Shown here: piece after piece, positions 55,830 to 63,095 of the stretch
Numbering within the stretch: position 1 is the stretch's first letter
Layout: every line of letters starts with the position of its first letter
DNA from: Ricordea florida
Taxonomy: Eukaryota; Cnidaria; Anthozoa; Corallimorpharia; Ricordeidae
Reading direction: 5' to 3'
Assembly (NCBI GenBank): GCA_949710005.1
Contig: OX453272.1
Location: 17,516,262 to 17,580,261, forward strand
DNA length: 64,000 nt
Notes under the pieces: generated by a model
The model's input: only the letters and a program-made list of their open reading frames with translations
Databases searched by the model: none
What the model was told of the DNA's origin: nothing
Program-made: the position numbers and the translations under genes

Positions 55830-57353
55830 CGCTTTAATTTCAATGTAAATTTTAAGGCTTAGACTTTTTGCCACTACGCATGCGCGTTTAAGACACGAAC
55901 CTACCCCCTTGGAGTAAAGGTCGTTTTATCCTATTATGCAAAATATTTGATATTCTGACACTTTGCCAACTTATGCTATACCGGAAAAGGCAATATTTAA
56001 GAATAAAATTAAATTGATAGTTATTCGTGATTATATTGTAGTTTAGCTGTGGATATATTTACTTAAGTCAGCTGATTGTAAAGAAGACTGCTCACACAGT
56101 ACTAAACTTTATCAAACGAGTGCTTATTACACAGATTGCCGATCAATATGCCGCTTTCACCGTTTTGTAGCATTTAATATGTACTTTGTAACACACTTTA
56201 TCTCGTGTTTATACTCATTCTAGACGCTGAGATACGATACATGCAGCTGGCTGTCAAGAAACTCAGCCTCACAGATTTTGGTCAAAATGCATTATAAGAG
56301 ATTGTATGGAGAGGACGACCGTCTTCTAGGTAAGTAAGTTATGTAAGCATTTTTAATGTTCTCTTTAGTTGTAGTAGCACATATTACTATAAGTTTTAAG
56401 TTTTAATTAAAATTTTGATTAGAACGATTTAATTTCAATGTAATTCTTAACGCTTAGACCTTTTGCCACTACGCATGCGCGTTTGAGACACGAACCTACC
56501 TCCTTGGAATACAGGTGATTTTATCCTATTTTGCAGAATCTTTGCAATTCTGACACTTGGCCGATTTATGCTATACCGCAAAAGGCAATATTTAAGAATA
56601 AAATTAGATTGATTGTGATTCGTGATTATATTGTAGTTTAGCTGTGGATATATTTACTTAAGTCAGCTGATTGTAAAGAAGACTGCTCACACAGTACTAA
56701 ACTTTATCAAACGAGTGCTTATTACACAGATTGCCGATCAATATGCCGCTTTCACCGTGTTGTAGCATTTAATATGTACTTTGTAACGCACTTTATATCG
56801 TGTTTATACTCATTCTAGACGCTGAGATACGATACATGCAGCTGGCTGTCTAGAAACTCAGCCTCACAGATTTTGGTCAAAATGCATTATAAGAGATTGT
56901 ATGGGAAGGACGACCGTGTTGTAGGTAAGTAAGTTATGTAAGCATTTTTAATCTTCTCTTTAGTTGTAATAGCACATTTTACCATAAATTTTAAGTTTCG
57001 AATAAAATTTTGATTAGAACGATTTAATTTCAATGTAATTCTTAAGGCTTAGACTTTTTGCCACTACGCATGCGCGTTTGTGACACGAACCTACGTCCTT
57101 GGAATACAGGTGATTTTATGCTATTTTCCAGAATCTTTTCAATTCTGACACTTTGCCGACTTATGCTATACCGCAAAAGGCAATATTTAAGAATAAAATT
57201 AGATTGATTGTGATTCGTGATTATATTGTAGTTTAGCTGTAAATATATTTACTGAAACCAGCTAATTGTAAACAAGACTGCTCACACAGTACTAAACTTT
57301 ATCAAACGATTGCCTATTACACAGATTGCCGATCAATATGCCGCTTTCACCGT

Positions 57354-59030
57354 CACTGCACGAAAAAATGGATTTAAACAGGTTTGCAACAGAAGTAAAT
57401 ATGATGCAAATTTAGCCCTCTAAATTTGACCAAAATTTTCACCAGAAGTAATTATGATGCAAACACAGATGTTTATTCTGTTGAAATTACGTGCAAATAC
57501 GACGTAAACCTGAAATCTACTTTATATTTGCTTCGTATTTGATACCTCCGCAAATCAACAAATCCGGTGTACATTCACTCCAGATTTGTTCTCTGTGGAA
57601 AAATAATGTTTGCTTTCTGCAAAAATCTAAGCAAACATGTTGCAAATTTATATGTATGCATCACTGTTTTCCAACGTTTACCCAAACTACATCCAAAAAC
57701 TTTAGCGTACGTTTTACTCATGTAACATGTGCAAATATTTACTTTTGGACAAAGTTTGCATTACTTCCAAATAACCAGATTTGCGAGTGTTTTTGCACAT
57801 TTGCTTTCGGTATACTGATAGTATTCGTTATAATGAGGAATGAACGTTCGAAACGCCATCTTTTTGACGTGACAATGTCAACCTAGTTGACTAAACAATT
57901 TTCCAACTTCCACTCCGCAACCGACAGAGCATCAGTCCACTTTAAAGGAAAAGTAACCCCTTAACAAATTTTGACCATGAACTGAGGAATTGCAAAGGCA
58001 ATAAGAAAGGAAAGAAGGGTAATCTAAAGTGTGTATAATGAACACAAGTCATGGGGTGGATAAAGATCCCCCCTGAAAGCATAAACTTTATTTCAAAGAG
58101 AATTTGGAATTAACACTATTTTACATCAGTTCAATTATACCATGTGATAGAAAATACAATCAATCAGAGTACAGATCGACTAGTTGACGGTTTTTAAAGA
58201 ATCGGTTTGAGCAATGTCACCACCAAATTTTTCCACTCGCATTTATTAGTCTTGTTTTGTATTTTCTTTATAAAACACTGCATTACACTAAAAAAGAGTG
58301 ACATTGGGTAAGCCATTCAAACAATTTTTCTTTCCAAAACGTAGAAAGCACGTCAGCAAGATAACAAAGTTTTACTAAATTTCAACGAATTAGTAAAAAA
58401 TAAAGATAAATTCAAGTTTAAGGTAAAAATGATCTTAAGAAACTTGAGAATTATGCCCTATGAAACAACACTTATTGACGTACTAGCAACAGTCATGTCT
58501 CTGTTCTTGTCACACAAAATTCAAGATTTGAATTAGCTTTTGTACTAAGTAATGGTAGGTACTAGCTCAAAGTACACGAAAGAACAATGAACAGTAACTA
58601 GTTGTTTGATTACAATGTAGCCTTCTCCTTTGGCAAAGTCCACTGTGACTTAGCATGATATATTTACTAGACTGGACTAAGGTACCATTCATATTACCAC
58701 ATGCTCATCATGCACATGAGCTCCTCTATTTGCCGTACACTGTCCTTTCCCAGTCAGTTCTCTTAGGCCTTCGGTTCATTCACAACAGCGTTTTTCCCTC
58801 CCACCCACCTTTTGTTCTGACTGGAACCTTTGTTTAGCTCTTTCGATTATCAATTATGTTCACTATATATTTAGCATGACCAGAATGTATTTCAAGCAGA
58901 TCATTATTTTATTCTTCTACATCTAAATGTATGTTGAAGATTAATCATTTATATTATGGTGTTATACTGGACTAGGTCTTATTCCTTCATTAAGTTCCTG
59001 GGATGTGAAACTACTGTCTTGCTTCCCAAT
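57354..59030. other. Non-coding stretch right of the array, with dispersed ATTTGC/GCAAAT motifs
   Basis: No gene recognised. The first 500 bp are repetitive in feel: 'gcaaat', 'tttgca' and 'atttgc' recur many times. A 20 bp segment at 57391-57410 ('agaagtaaatatgatgcaaa') is repeated with one mismatch at 57444-57463. An octamer-type 'atgcaaat' sits at 57404. A 131-codon open frame at 57491-57886 begins with GTG rather than ATG and has low-complexity, hydrophobic and cysteine-scattered content, so I do not treat it as coding. From about 57900 to 59030 the sequence is AT-rich and unremarkable. It could be a decayed transposon. Confidence 0.5.
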
Positions 59031-59056
59031 AAAAGTAGTGGCAGGGAAGTGTAACC

Positions 59057-59326
59057 CCTAGCTGCACTTTACCCCACAGTAAGGCTTAGCCCTTGGAGAC
59101 AGGTCTGGAAAAATGTCCACTCCAGGGTGTGGACCCCCGGTCACACCTGATCTGTACTCCACCCAGAATGGCCACTGCTCCTGGTTCCCCTTAGTTCCTA
59201 GTGACTGGGGTATATGGGCCTCACCCCCAGAGACTACCAGGACTCCTGTCTAGGGTGGCTTCCCCCGGTACCACTCAATCTTGTCTCCCCCCAGGAGGGC
59301 TTCTCTCCTGGTCCCCTTACCCCTAG
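59057..59326 (+). repeat. GC-rich diverged duplication
   Basis: This stretch is clearly richer in G and C than its neighbours. Two diverged copies of roughly 65 bp lie at 59135-59201 and 59263-59326, both running from 'ccccggt' through 'ctcctggt..ccccttag/ac' to 'cctag'. The sequence before each copy ('ggagacaggtctgg' versus 'agagactaccagg') is also loosely alike, suggesting a degenerate tandem unit of about 127-140 bp. No known family was recognised. Overlapping short open frames here look accidental. Confidence 0.45.
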
Positions 59327-59856
59327 ATTTAAGTGCTTCCCTGCCACCAGAGTTTTGCCCATTACCTATTGTGTGCTTTCTGTGTGGTACCTGGCATAGA
59401 GCCTTTATGCAAAAACACTGCAAATTGGAAGAGTTTATTAACTCAGTTATTAAAAAATGATAACTACAGTGTTCATGTAGTGCTACTGTTGCCATGGCCA
59501 AAATCTCAAAAGAAGAAAGAAAATCATAAGAGCACAACATGCTAAATCCTTTGTTAGAAGTCTTCCAGTCTGGACCAAAACTGATCCCAATACAAAAACG
59601 TTATCTACTTTGTGAGTGCTGATACACCAGGGATTCACCATCAGGTCTTGACACCTCATTTCACTGCCATTTTAAATAAGTAAAGTGACGTTCAGCAGTG
59701 ATTAAAAGCAAAAGAACCAGATCCACTCTGCATCATGTCTTTTGGGATCCAGAGCTTCTCTTTCAAATGACCTACACGGGAATGGTATTTACTGCAGAAA
59801 TAACATGGTCCATGACCAAAACTTGTCGCCCATTATTTGTATTCACTACAAAGTTT
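59327..59856. other. Unassigned intergenic stretch
   Basis: Nothing supportable was seen: short open frames in several directions, no splice-bounded coding signal and no structured repeat. The open frame at 59698-59916 begins with GTG and runs into the direct repeat at 59857, so it is not treated as a gene. Confidence 0.4.
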
Positions 59857-60204
59857 GCTTCGGCTAACTTAACAGATGAAACATCTGTCCTGTCCCGTTT
59901 CCGGTGCGCTGCCTAAAGATGAAAACATCTGGGCAACTACAAGCTTCCACCTACTCTGCAGTCAACACACACTTGTGAAATTTAAGTGATTGACCAATGT
60001 TGAGTTTAGCCTTTGGTATTTACCTTTCTAATCATGATGATTTCATACAGTGAGTCTGGAAAAATTACTACCTCCGCCAATCATTGAATTTACCTTACAA
60101 GGGAAGCTTCCGCTAACTTAACAGATGAAACATCTGTCCTGTTCCGTTTCCGGTGCGCTGCCTTAAGATGAAAACATCTGGGCAACTACAAGCTTCCACC
60201 TACT
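59857..60204 (+). repeat. Direct repeat pair, 99 bp, 249 bp apart, with internal hairpins
   Basis: Copies at 59857-59955 and 60106-60204 match at 96 of 99 positions by eye. Each contains two small hairpins: a 7 bp stem with 3 nt loop (ACAGATG/CATCTGT; 59872-59888 in copy 1) and a 5 bp stem with 4 nt loop (AGATG/CATCT; 59917-59930). Each copy also holds the sequence 'ccggtgcgctgcc'. The high identity against an otherwise diverged background suggests either a recent local duplication or two ends of one inserted element (total 348 bp). Family unknown. Confidence 0.8.
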
Positions 60205-60604
60205 ATGTAAGGAAAACTGAATTAAAGGTAAATATTTCACCATCACTTTTCTGTAGTTCCAAGCTCGCAAAGGAGGTCATTTGAAAAAAGAAACCCTGCT
60301 AGTATGACCAGAAACAGTGGTTTTGGCTTTCAGTTGAGCCTGAAGTAAATAACAATTCTCCTACAGAATGTGAAATCCTTACTTGTGCAGTAAAATATGT
60401 CATACAATAGTCAAATCCACCTTATAAATTTAAATTTATAGCCAGGTCATTTTAAAAACAGAAGAAAAATAACCTAAGATCGGACAGAGTGGACTTGGCT
60501 TTCAGTCAAGCTAAAGCAAAACTTCAGTAACTTATCAGTAATTTTATTAGAAAGCTATTTTTTTAAAATAAAGGTCTCAATATTAAAATCATTAAAACAC
60601 TTTT
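60205..60604. other. Unassigned intergenic stretch with a faint duplication
   Basis: No gene seen. Two loosely similar segments, at about 60315-60345 and 60485-60515, share an exact 'ttggctttcagt' core with flanking resemblance ('cagtgg' / 'cagagtgg'), which may be an old duplication of about 170 bp. The rest is AT-rich without structure. Confidence 0.35.
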
Positions 60605-60797
60605 ACCCTTTAAGCCCCAATATTCAAAGACAAAATTTCCCTAATAATCTCCACGCATTAGTTGAGAGAATTAATTTGTTGAAAGATGAAACCCTTCTCC
60701 TTGTGGTGTTTATTTTGTTGTCATAATCTTTCCTTTAATGAAGTAATGATGTTGTGAGGGGAAAACTGTTTTGGGTGATTCTTGGGGCTTAAAGGGT
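60605..60797. mobile_element. MITE-like element with inverted termini
   Basis: A 193 bp segment is bounded by perfect 16 bp inverted ends: 'accctttaagccccaa' at 60605-60620 and its reverse complement at 60782-60797. There is no coding capacity inside, as expected for a non-autonomous DNA element. I recall very similar CCCTTTAA-GCCCC ended short elements being abundant in coral and anemone genomes; that is memory, without a search. No clear target-site duplication is visible. Confidence 0.6.
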
Positions 60798-60981
60798 TTG
60801 TAGCCCTGCCACAGTGTCCTTGACAGTGTGATATAAAGTTTTAGTTAGTGGTGGTATGACAACCAATAGAGAGAAGGAGTATGATGTCACTTTACCATGG
60901 TAGCAACATTTCTGGATCACAACAGTGGGAAGCTTAAGCAACAACCACAGCGATGGCAACGAACGGCAGAAAAGAAATCAG

Positions 60982-61173
60982 TTTATTATATAAACACCAA
61001 TGAAATACTAGGTGAGCTTTCTTGCAAAAACTTGATATCTTCACAGGTGAAAATAACATGTTATCTTCACATGTGAAAATATCACCTTTGCTATGGCTTG
61101 ATAATAAATTGGGCCTTTCACAAAACTGTTAAAGTGAAATGGCTTGGTATTTCATTGGTGTTTACATAATAAA
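60982..61173. mobile_element. Foldback / MITE-like element, 27 bp inverted ends
   Basis: The left arm at 60982-61008 ('tttattatataaacacc' then 'aatgaaatac') and right arm at 61147-61173 are inverted copies with one mismatch. Inside, two direct copies of 'ttcacaNgtgaaaata' lie at about 61042 and 61065. There is no open frame of note. The sequence resembles a dispersed repeat that I recall from stony-coral genomes. It abuts the next foldback (61175-61269), and the two may be parts of one composite insertion that split an older repeat. Confidence 0.6.
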
Positions 61174-61174
61174 T

Positions 61175-61269
61175 AGGACATTACATGGCTGCTTGGAGAT
61201 ACAAAATTTCTCTTCTTGTTCAACAGTTGAAGAGAAATGTCTTATCTCTGCGCGGCCATGTAATATCCT
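61175..61269. mobile_element. Foldback element, 41 bp imperfect inverted arms
   Basis: The left arm at 61175-61215 (beginning 'aggacattacatggctgc') and right arm at 61229-61269 (ending 'gcggccatgtaatatcct') are imperfect inverted repeats around a 13 bp loop. A transcript would form a long hairpin. The outer bases ('aaatagg', 'cctctattta') extend the pairing loosely. No coding content. It probably belongs with the neighbouring element at 60982-61173. Confidence 0.6.
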
Positions 61270-61277
61270 CTATTTAT

Positions 61278-61600
61278 GTTAGCAAAACAACAACTTTGCA
61301 TGTGCATCACGTTTTTTTGTACATTTCTTATCCATCGTTGCAAGTCTGCAACTAGAAACTTCCTAATTTCACGTCACTGGTTTATGGAGTTGGTGAACAC
61401 AGCACAAGAATTTTCTTTTTCTTTTTCTAAAGTCAGATATGGTCCTTTTGGATTCAACCTCAGAAAATAATTTCTCCACAATTTTACAAACTAAAAGAAA
61501 CTGAATAAGATCGATAAGTTTGAAACAGTGTGAATTCACTTTTTAAGTGACCTTTTCACTTTGTTGTCATCAAGAAATTTGACATAACGACTTCTCCTCT
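61278..61600. repeat. Dispersed-repeat-like segment downstream of the kinase gene
   Basis: This AT-rich segment ('gttagcaaaacaacaac' through 'cactttttaagtgacc') resembles the body of a repeat I associate with coral genomes. The stretch 60930-60981 ('gggaagcttaagcaac', 'gcgatggcaacgaacgg') resembles the opposite end of the same element. If so, the foldbacks at 60982-61269 inserted into it. The 64-codon frame at 61276-61470 lies in this segment and is not credible as a gene. The assignment is from memory only. Confidence 0.4.
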
Positions 61601-61603
61601 CTA

Positions 61604-61609
61604 TTTAAT
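61604..61609 (-). terminator. Possible polyadenylation signal (ATTAAA) of the kinase gene
   Basis: On the - strand ATTAAA, the commonest variant of AATAAA, lies 13 nt past the TGA stop at 61623-61625. It would give a very short 3' UTR. No AATAAA on this strand was seen close by; the next one lies about 640 nt further on (60982-60987, inside the foldback element). Confidence 0.3.
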
Positions 61610-61622
61610 ATCAAGAACCTAA

Positions 61623-62480
61623 TCATGATGACAGAGACTTGACACTGACCAATAGGTGATCCAAAGAAGCCCTAGCATTTGGGTCATTCTTTAGGCTGCA
61701 TTCACTAAGGGAGAGAAGTGGCTTGCTACCAATCTTGGTTGCAATCTGCCTTAACAGACGGCCAAGGGCATATACATCACTTGCATAGGATGGAGGGTGA
61801 GTTCCTGCAACAACTTCAGGGGCAACATGTGTGTACTTCTGTTTGTATGTTTCTTGTTCTTGTTTGGACAAAACTTTTCTACTGGCTTCCTGTTTTCTAA
61901 TGCACTTTCCAAAATCAATGATTACTGGCACAAACAGTGTATTTTTGTATGTAAGCAAGATGTTATCACCTTTTATATCCTGATGAATCAGTCCAGAGTT
62001 GTGCAACACTTTGAGTGCTTCTAGAAGTTGCAAAATAACATGAAACCACTCTTGATTTTTTAAAACCAAGGTATGGCTGTGTAAAGTCCTGTGAAGAGTG
62101 TATGCTTTGCCTTCCACATTGCAAAACTGGAGTACTAACAGGAAAGGTTTCCTTTGTACACAAATACCATAAACGTAGGGAAAACATGGGTGATCCAACT
62201 GTTTCATCAGTGATGCTTCTTTGATAACATTGGACTCTGATAACAGGTGTGTGTTAAATTGTTTAACAGCAACTGAAATCCCTCTGTAATACATTTTATA
62301 GCAACGTCCAAAGACACCACATCCCAGTAACAGAGGTTGGTCAGTAGAACCACTTGGATCTTTCACATGACTGAGATGACTTCTCTTTACATGTGACACC
62401 AGTTGATCTGCAAAAACTGAGGCATCTTTATGTGCCTGTTTCTCATTCTCCATAGCGTTTGATTTATCCATTTTGCTAGT
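61623..62480 (-). CDS. Protein kinase gene, exon 2: complete kinase domain
   Basis: This exon encodes TSK followed by 282 residues from the ATG at 62471. Numbering from that Met, the kinase motifs run in order: glycine loop GCGVFG (50-55), VAVK lysine (K70), helix C glutamate (E85), catalytic loop HQDIKGDN (163-170; D165 and N170), DFG (186-188), APE (217-219), the helix F aspartate in SDVYALG (D232), and the subdomain XI arginine (R267). All residues needed for phosphotransfer are present; the only departure is HQD for HRD. A substrate cannot be inferred. I take it as a tyrosine-kinase-like (TKL-like) or otherwise divergent metazoan kinase, of a type I recall as expanded in corals. The exon is bounded upstream by a clean 'ttttttttcag' acceptor at 62481-62483 and ends with TGA. 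It has no transmembrane segment or signal peptide, so it is probably intracellular. Confidence 0.88.
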   Translation of the reverse strand, partial: TSKMDKSNAMENEKQAHKDASVFADQLVSHVKRSHLSHVKDPSGSTDQPLLLGCGVFGRCYKMYYRGISVAVKQFNTHLLSESNVIKEASLMKQLDHPCFPYVYGICVQRKPFLLVLQFCNVEGKAYTLHRTLHSHTLVLKNQEWFHVILQLLEALKVLHNSGLIHQDIKGDNILLTYKNTLFVPVIIDFGKCIRKQEASRKVLSKQEQETYKQKYTHVAPEVVAGTHPPSYASDVYALGRLLRQIATKIGSKPLLSLSECSLKNDPNARASLDHLLVSVKSLSS

Positions 62481-62777
62481 CTGAAAAAAATTAATACCAT
62501 TCTTGCCAATTATGAAATTTTATTGCTTCTCAGTAGCCCTTACATTTCTTAATTGCTTAATTTGGAATGATTTCCGCACAGGTCCCTACTTCATTATGCA
62601 TGCTGAAGCTTTCTTGTCTGGTGTAATGCACGTGCAAATATTTCTTGTGTTCGAAGAACGAAATAATACAGTTACGGAATGCATAATGAAGTAGGGACCT
62701 GTGCGGAAATCTTACCCTTAATTTTGCTGACGCACCCATTTCATTGTAAACATGGTGTAAACAAATGACGTTCCTAC
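62481..62777 (-). other. Predicted intron of the kinase gene (297 bp)
   Basis: The donor is 'agg/gtagga' (GT at 62777-62776) and the acceptor a T-rich tract ending 'cag' (62483-62481). Removing it joins CGT-GAA-AGG to ACT-AGC-AAA in phase 0, with no stop across the junction. A second and stronger donor, 'agg/gtaaga' (GT at 62715-62714), lies 62 nt further on, just after an in-frame TAA. Its use would end the N-terminal product at 99 residues and leave the kinase frame to a separate start. Short open frames on both strands inside the intron are shadows. Confidence 0.7.
62569..62711. repeat. Intronic foldback with perfect 33 bp inverted repeat
   Basis: The arms at 62569-62601 and 62679-62711 are exact inverted copies (beginning 'gatttccgcacaggtccc') separated by 77 bp. 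The perfect match over 33 bp implies a young element, a MITE-like insertion, or selection for the hairpin. In the pre-mRNA its stem would begin at the fifth intron base of the stronger donor at 62715. No obvious target-site duplication. Confidence 0.85.
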
Positions 62778-63017
62778 CCTTTCACGAAGATGTAGAGCAT
62801 GCCATTTAGCGTAATACTTCCTCGCAAGATGGAGCAATCTTTCATTCTTCGCTAAGGTCATCGCTCGTTCATCTTCAAGGGCTAACAAAGCTTTTCTTCT
62901 TTTATCTTCTTTGTTCGCCGCTCTAGCCTTTCTCTTTCGCTTTCTTCTTTCGTTCTGCATTGCTGCTCTTTCTTTATGGGTATTCTTTCTCCAAGAAAAT
63001 GGCTGGTTTGTCTTCAT
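62778..63017 (-). CDS. Protein kinase gene, exon 1: basic, lysine/arginine-rich N-terminus
   Basis: Eighty codons from the ATG at 63017, beginning MKTNQPFSWRKN. I chose this start because it is the first ATG in the frame; the frame is open a further 26 codons upstream but only from a TTG, and that part contains the E2F-type sites. The context is good (A at -3). Residues 16-51 are strongly charged, with a run of alternating R and K at 24-30 and KRRK at 39-42, which would suit nuclear or nucleic-acid association. Residues 50-80 look helical and possibly coiled-coil (LLHLARKYYAKWHALHLRER). The exon ends in phase 0 at 'agg/gtagga' and joins exon 2 to predict a 365-residue protein. No catalytic motif lies here. 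The join is predicted, not observed. Confidence 0.65.
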
Positions 63018-63051
63018 AATATTTATACGCTGCTTATTGCTGCCGTCGATA

Positions 63052-63077
63052 TTTCCCGCCTCAGAGCCTTTTCCCGC
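63052..63077 (-). promoter_or_regulatory. Two E2F-type sites upstream of the kinase start
   Basis: TTTCCCGC on the + strand (GCGGGAAA on the gene's strand) occurs exactly at 63052-63059 and 63070-63077, in the same orientation, 35 and 53 bp upstream of the ATG at 63017. This is the known E2F/DP consensus TTTSSCGC. Two exact copies within 26 bp in otherwise AT-rich DNA suggest a proximal promoter with cell-cycle-linked control. Transcription start is not known. Confidence 0.5.
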
Positions 63078-63095
63078 GTAAAATTGGGTCAGCAA

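Larger units (their letters stand above)
1..57353 (+). repeat. Satellite DNA array, 595 bp monomer, 96.6 units
   Basis: A head-to-tail tandem array. Taking the recurring 'cgatttaatttcaatg' (or 'cgctttaatttcaatg') as unit start, units begin at 1, 596, 1191, 1786, 2379 and so on to 57020. There are 96 complete units and a last one cut at 334 bp. All lie in the same orientation. Almost all are exactly 595 bp; three are 593 bp (1786, 35607, 43339), five are 594 bp (2974, 32633, 37390, 45717, 50476) and one is 505 bp (4163). Units differ mainly at fixed diagnostic positions. The head is class A ('gtttaagacacg', 'cccccttgga') or class B ('gtttgagacacg', 'ctccttggaatacaggtg'), and A and B mostly alternate. 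The middle reads either 'gtggatatatttacttaag' or 'gtaaatatatttactgaaac'. Every frame is closed by stops. No rRNA, tRNA or snRNA sequence was recognised. The array continues beyond the left edge. A centromeric, pericentromeric or subtelomeric role is possible but nothing here decides it. Confidence 0.98.

Noticed and set aside
1-57353. CRISPR array
   Set aside because: The repeated unit is 595 bp with no short repeat/spacer alternation and the setting is eukaryotic.
1-57353. CENP-B box in the satellite
   Set aside because: I looked for TTCG....A..CGGG on both strands of representative units; 'ttcgaataaaa' and 'attcgtgatt' lack the CGGG half.
57491-57886. 131-codon open frame right after the array
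   Set aside because: It starts with GTG, has no recognisable domain, lies in motif-repetitive sequence and has no splice signals supporting it.
59214-59545. Overlapping short open frames on both strands (61, 70 and 96 codons)
   Set aside because: They overlap in different frames in and beside a GC-rich diverged duplication and encode no known domain.
59698-59916. 72-codon open frame
   Set aside because: It starts with GTG and its 3' half is inside the 99 bp direct repeat.
61276-61470. 64-codon open frame downstream of the kinase
   Set aside because: It lies in a segment resembling a dispersed repeat and has no domain or promoter context.
61718-62187. Open frames inside the kinase exon in other frames (61718-61900 +, 61797-62024 +, 61966-62187 -)
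   Set aside because: They are shadows of the kinase reading frame.
62503-62739. Open frames on both strands in the intron
   Set aside because: They cover the foldback and intron and have no independent support.
63018-63095. Upstream extension of the exon 1 frame by 26 codons
   Set aside because: The extension begins at a TTG with no ATG before the upstream stop, and it contains the twin E2F-type sites, so it is more likely promoter or 5' UTR.
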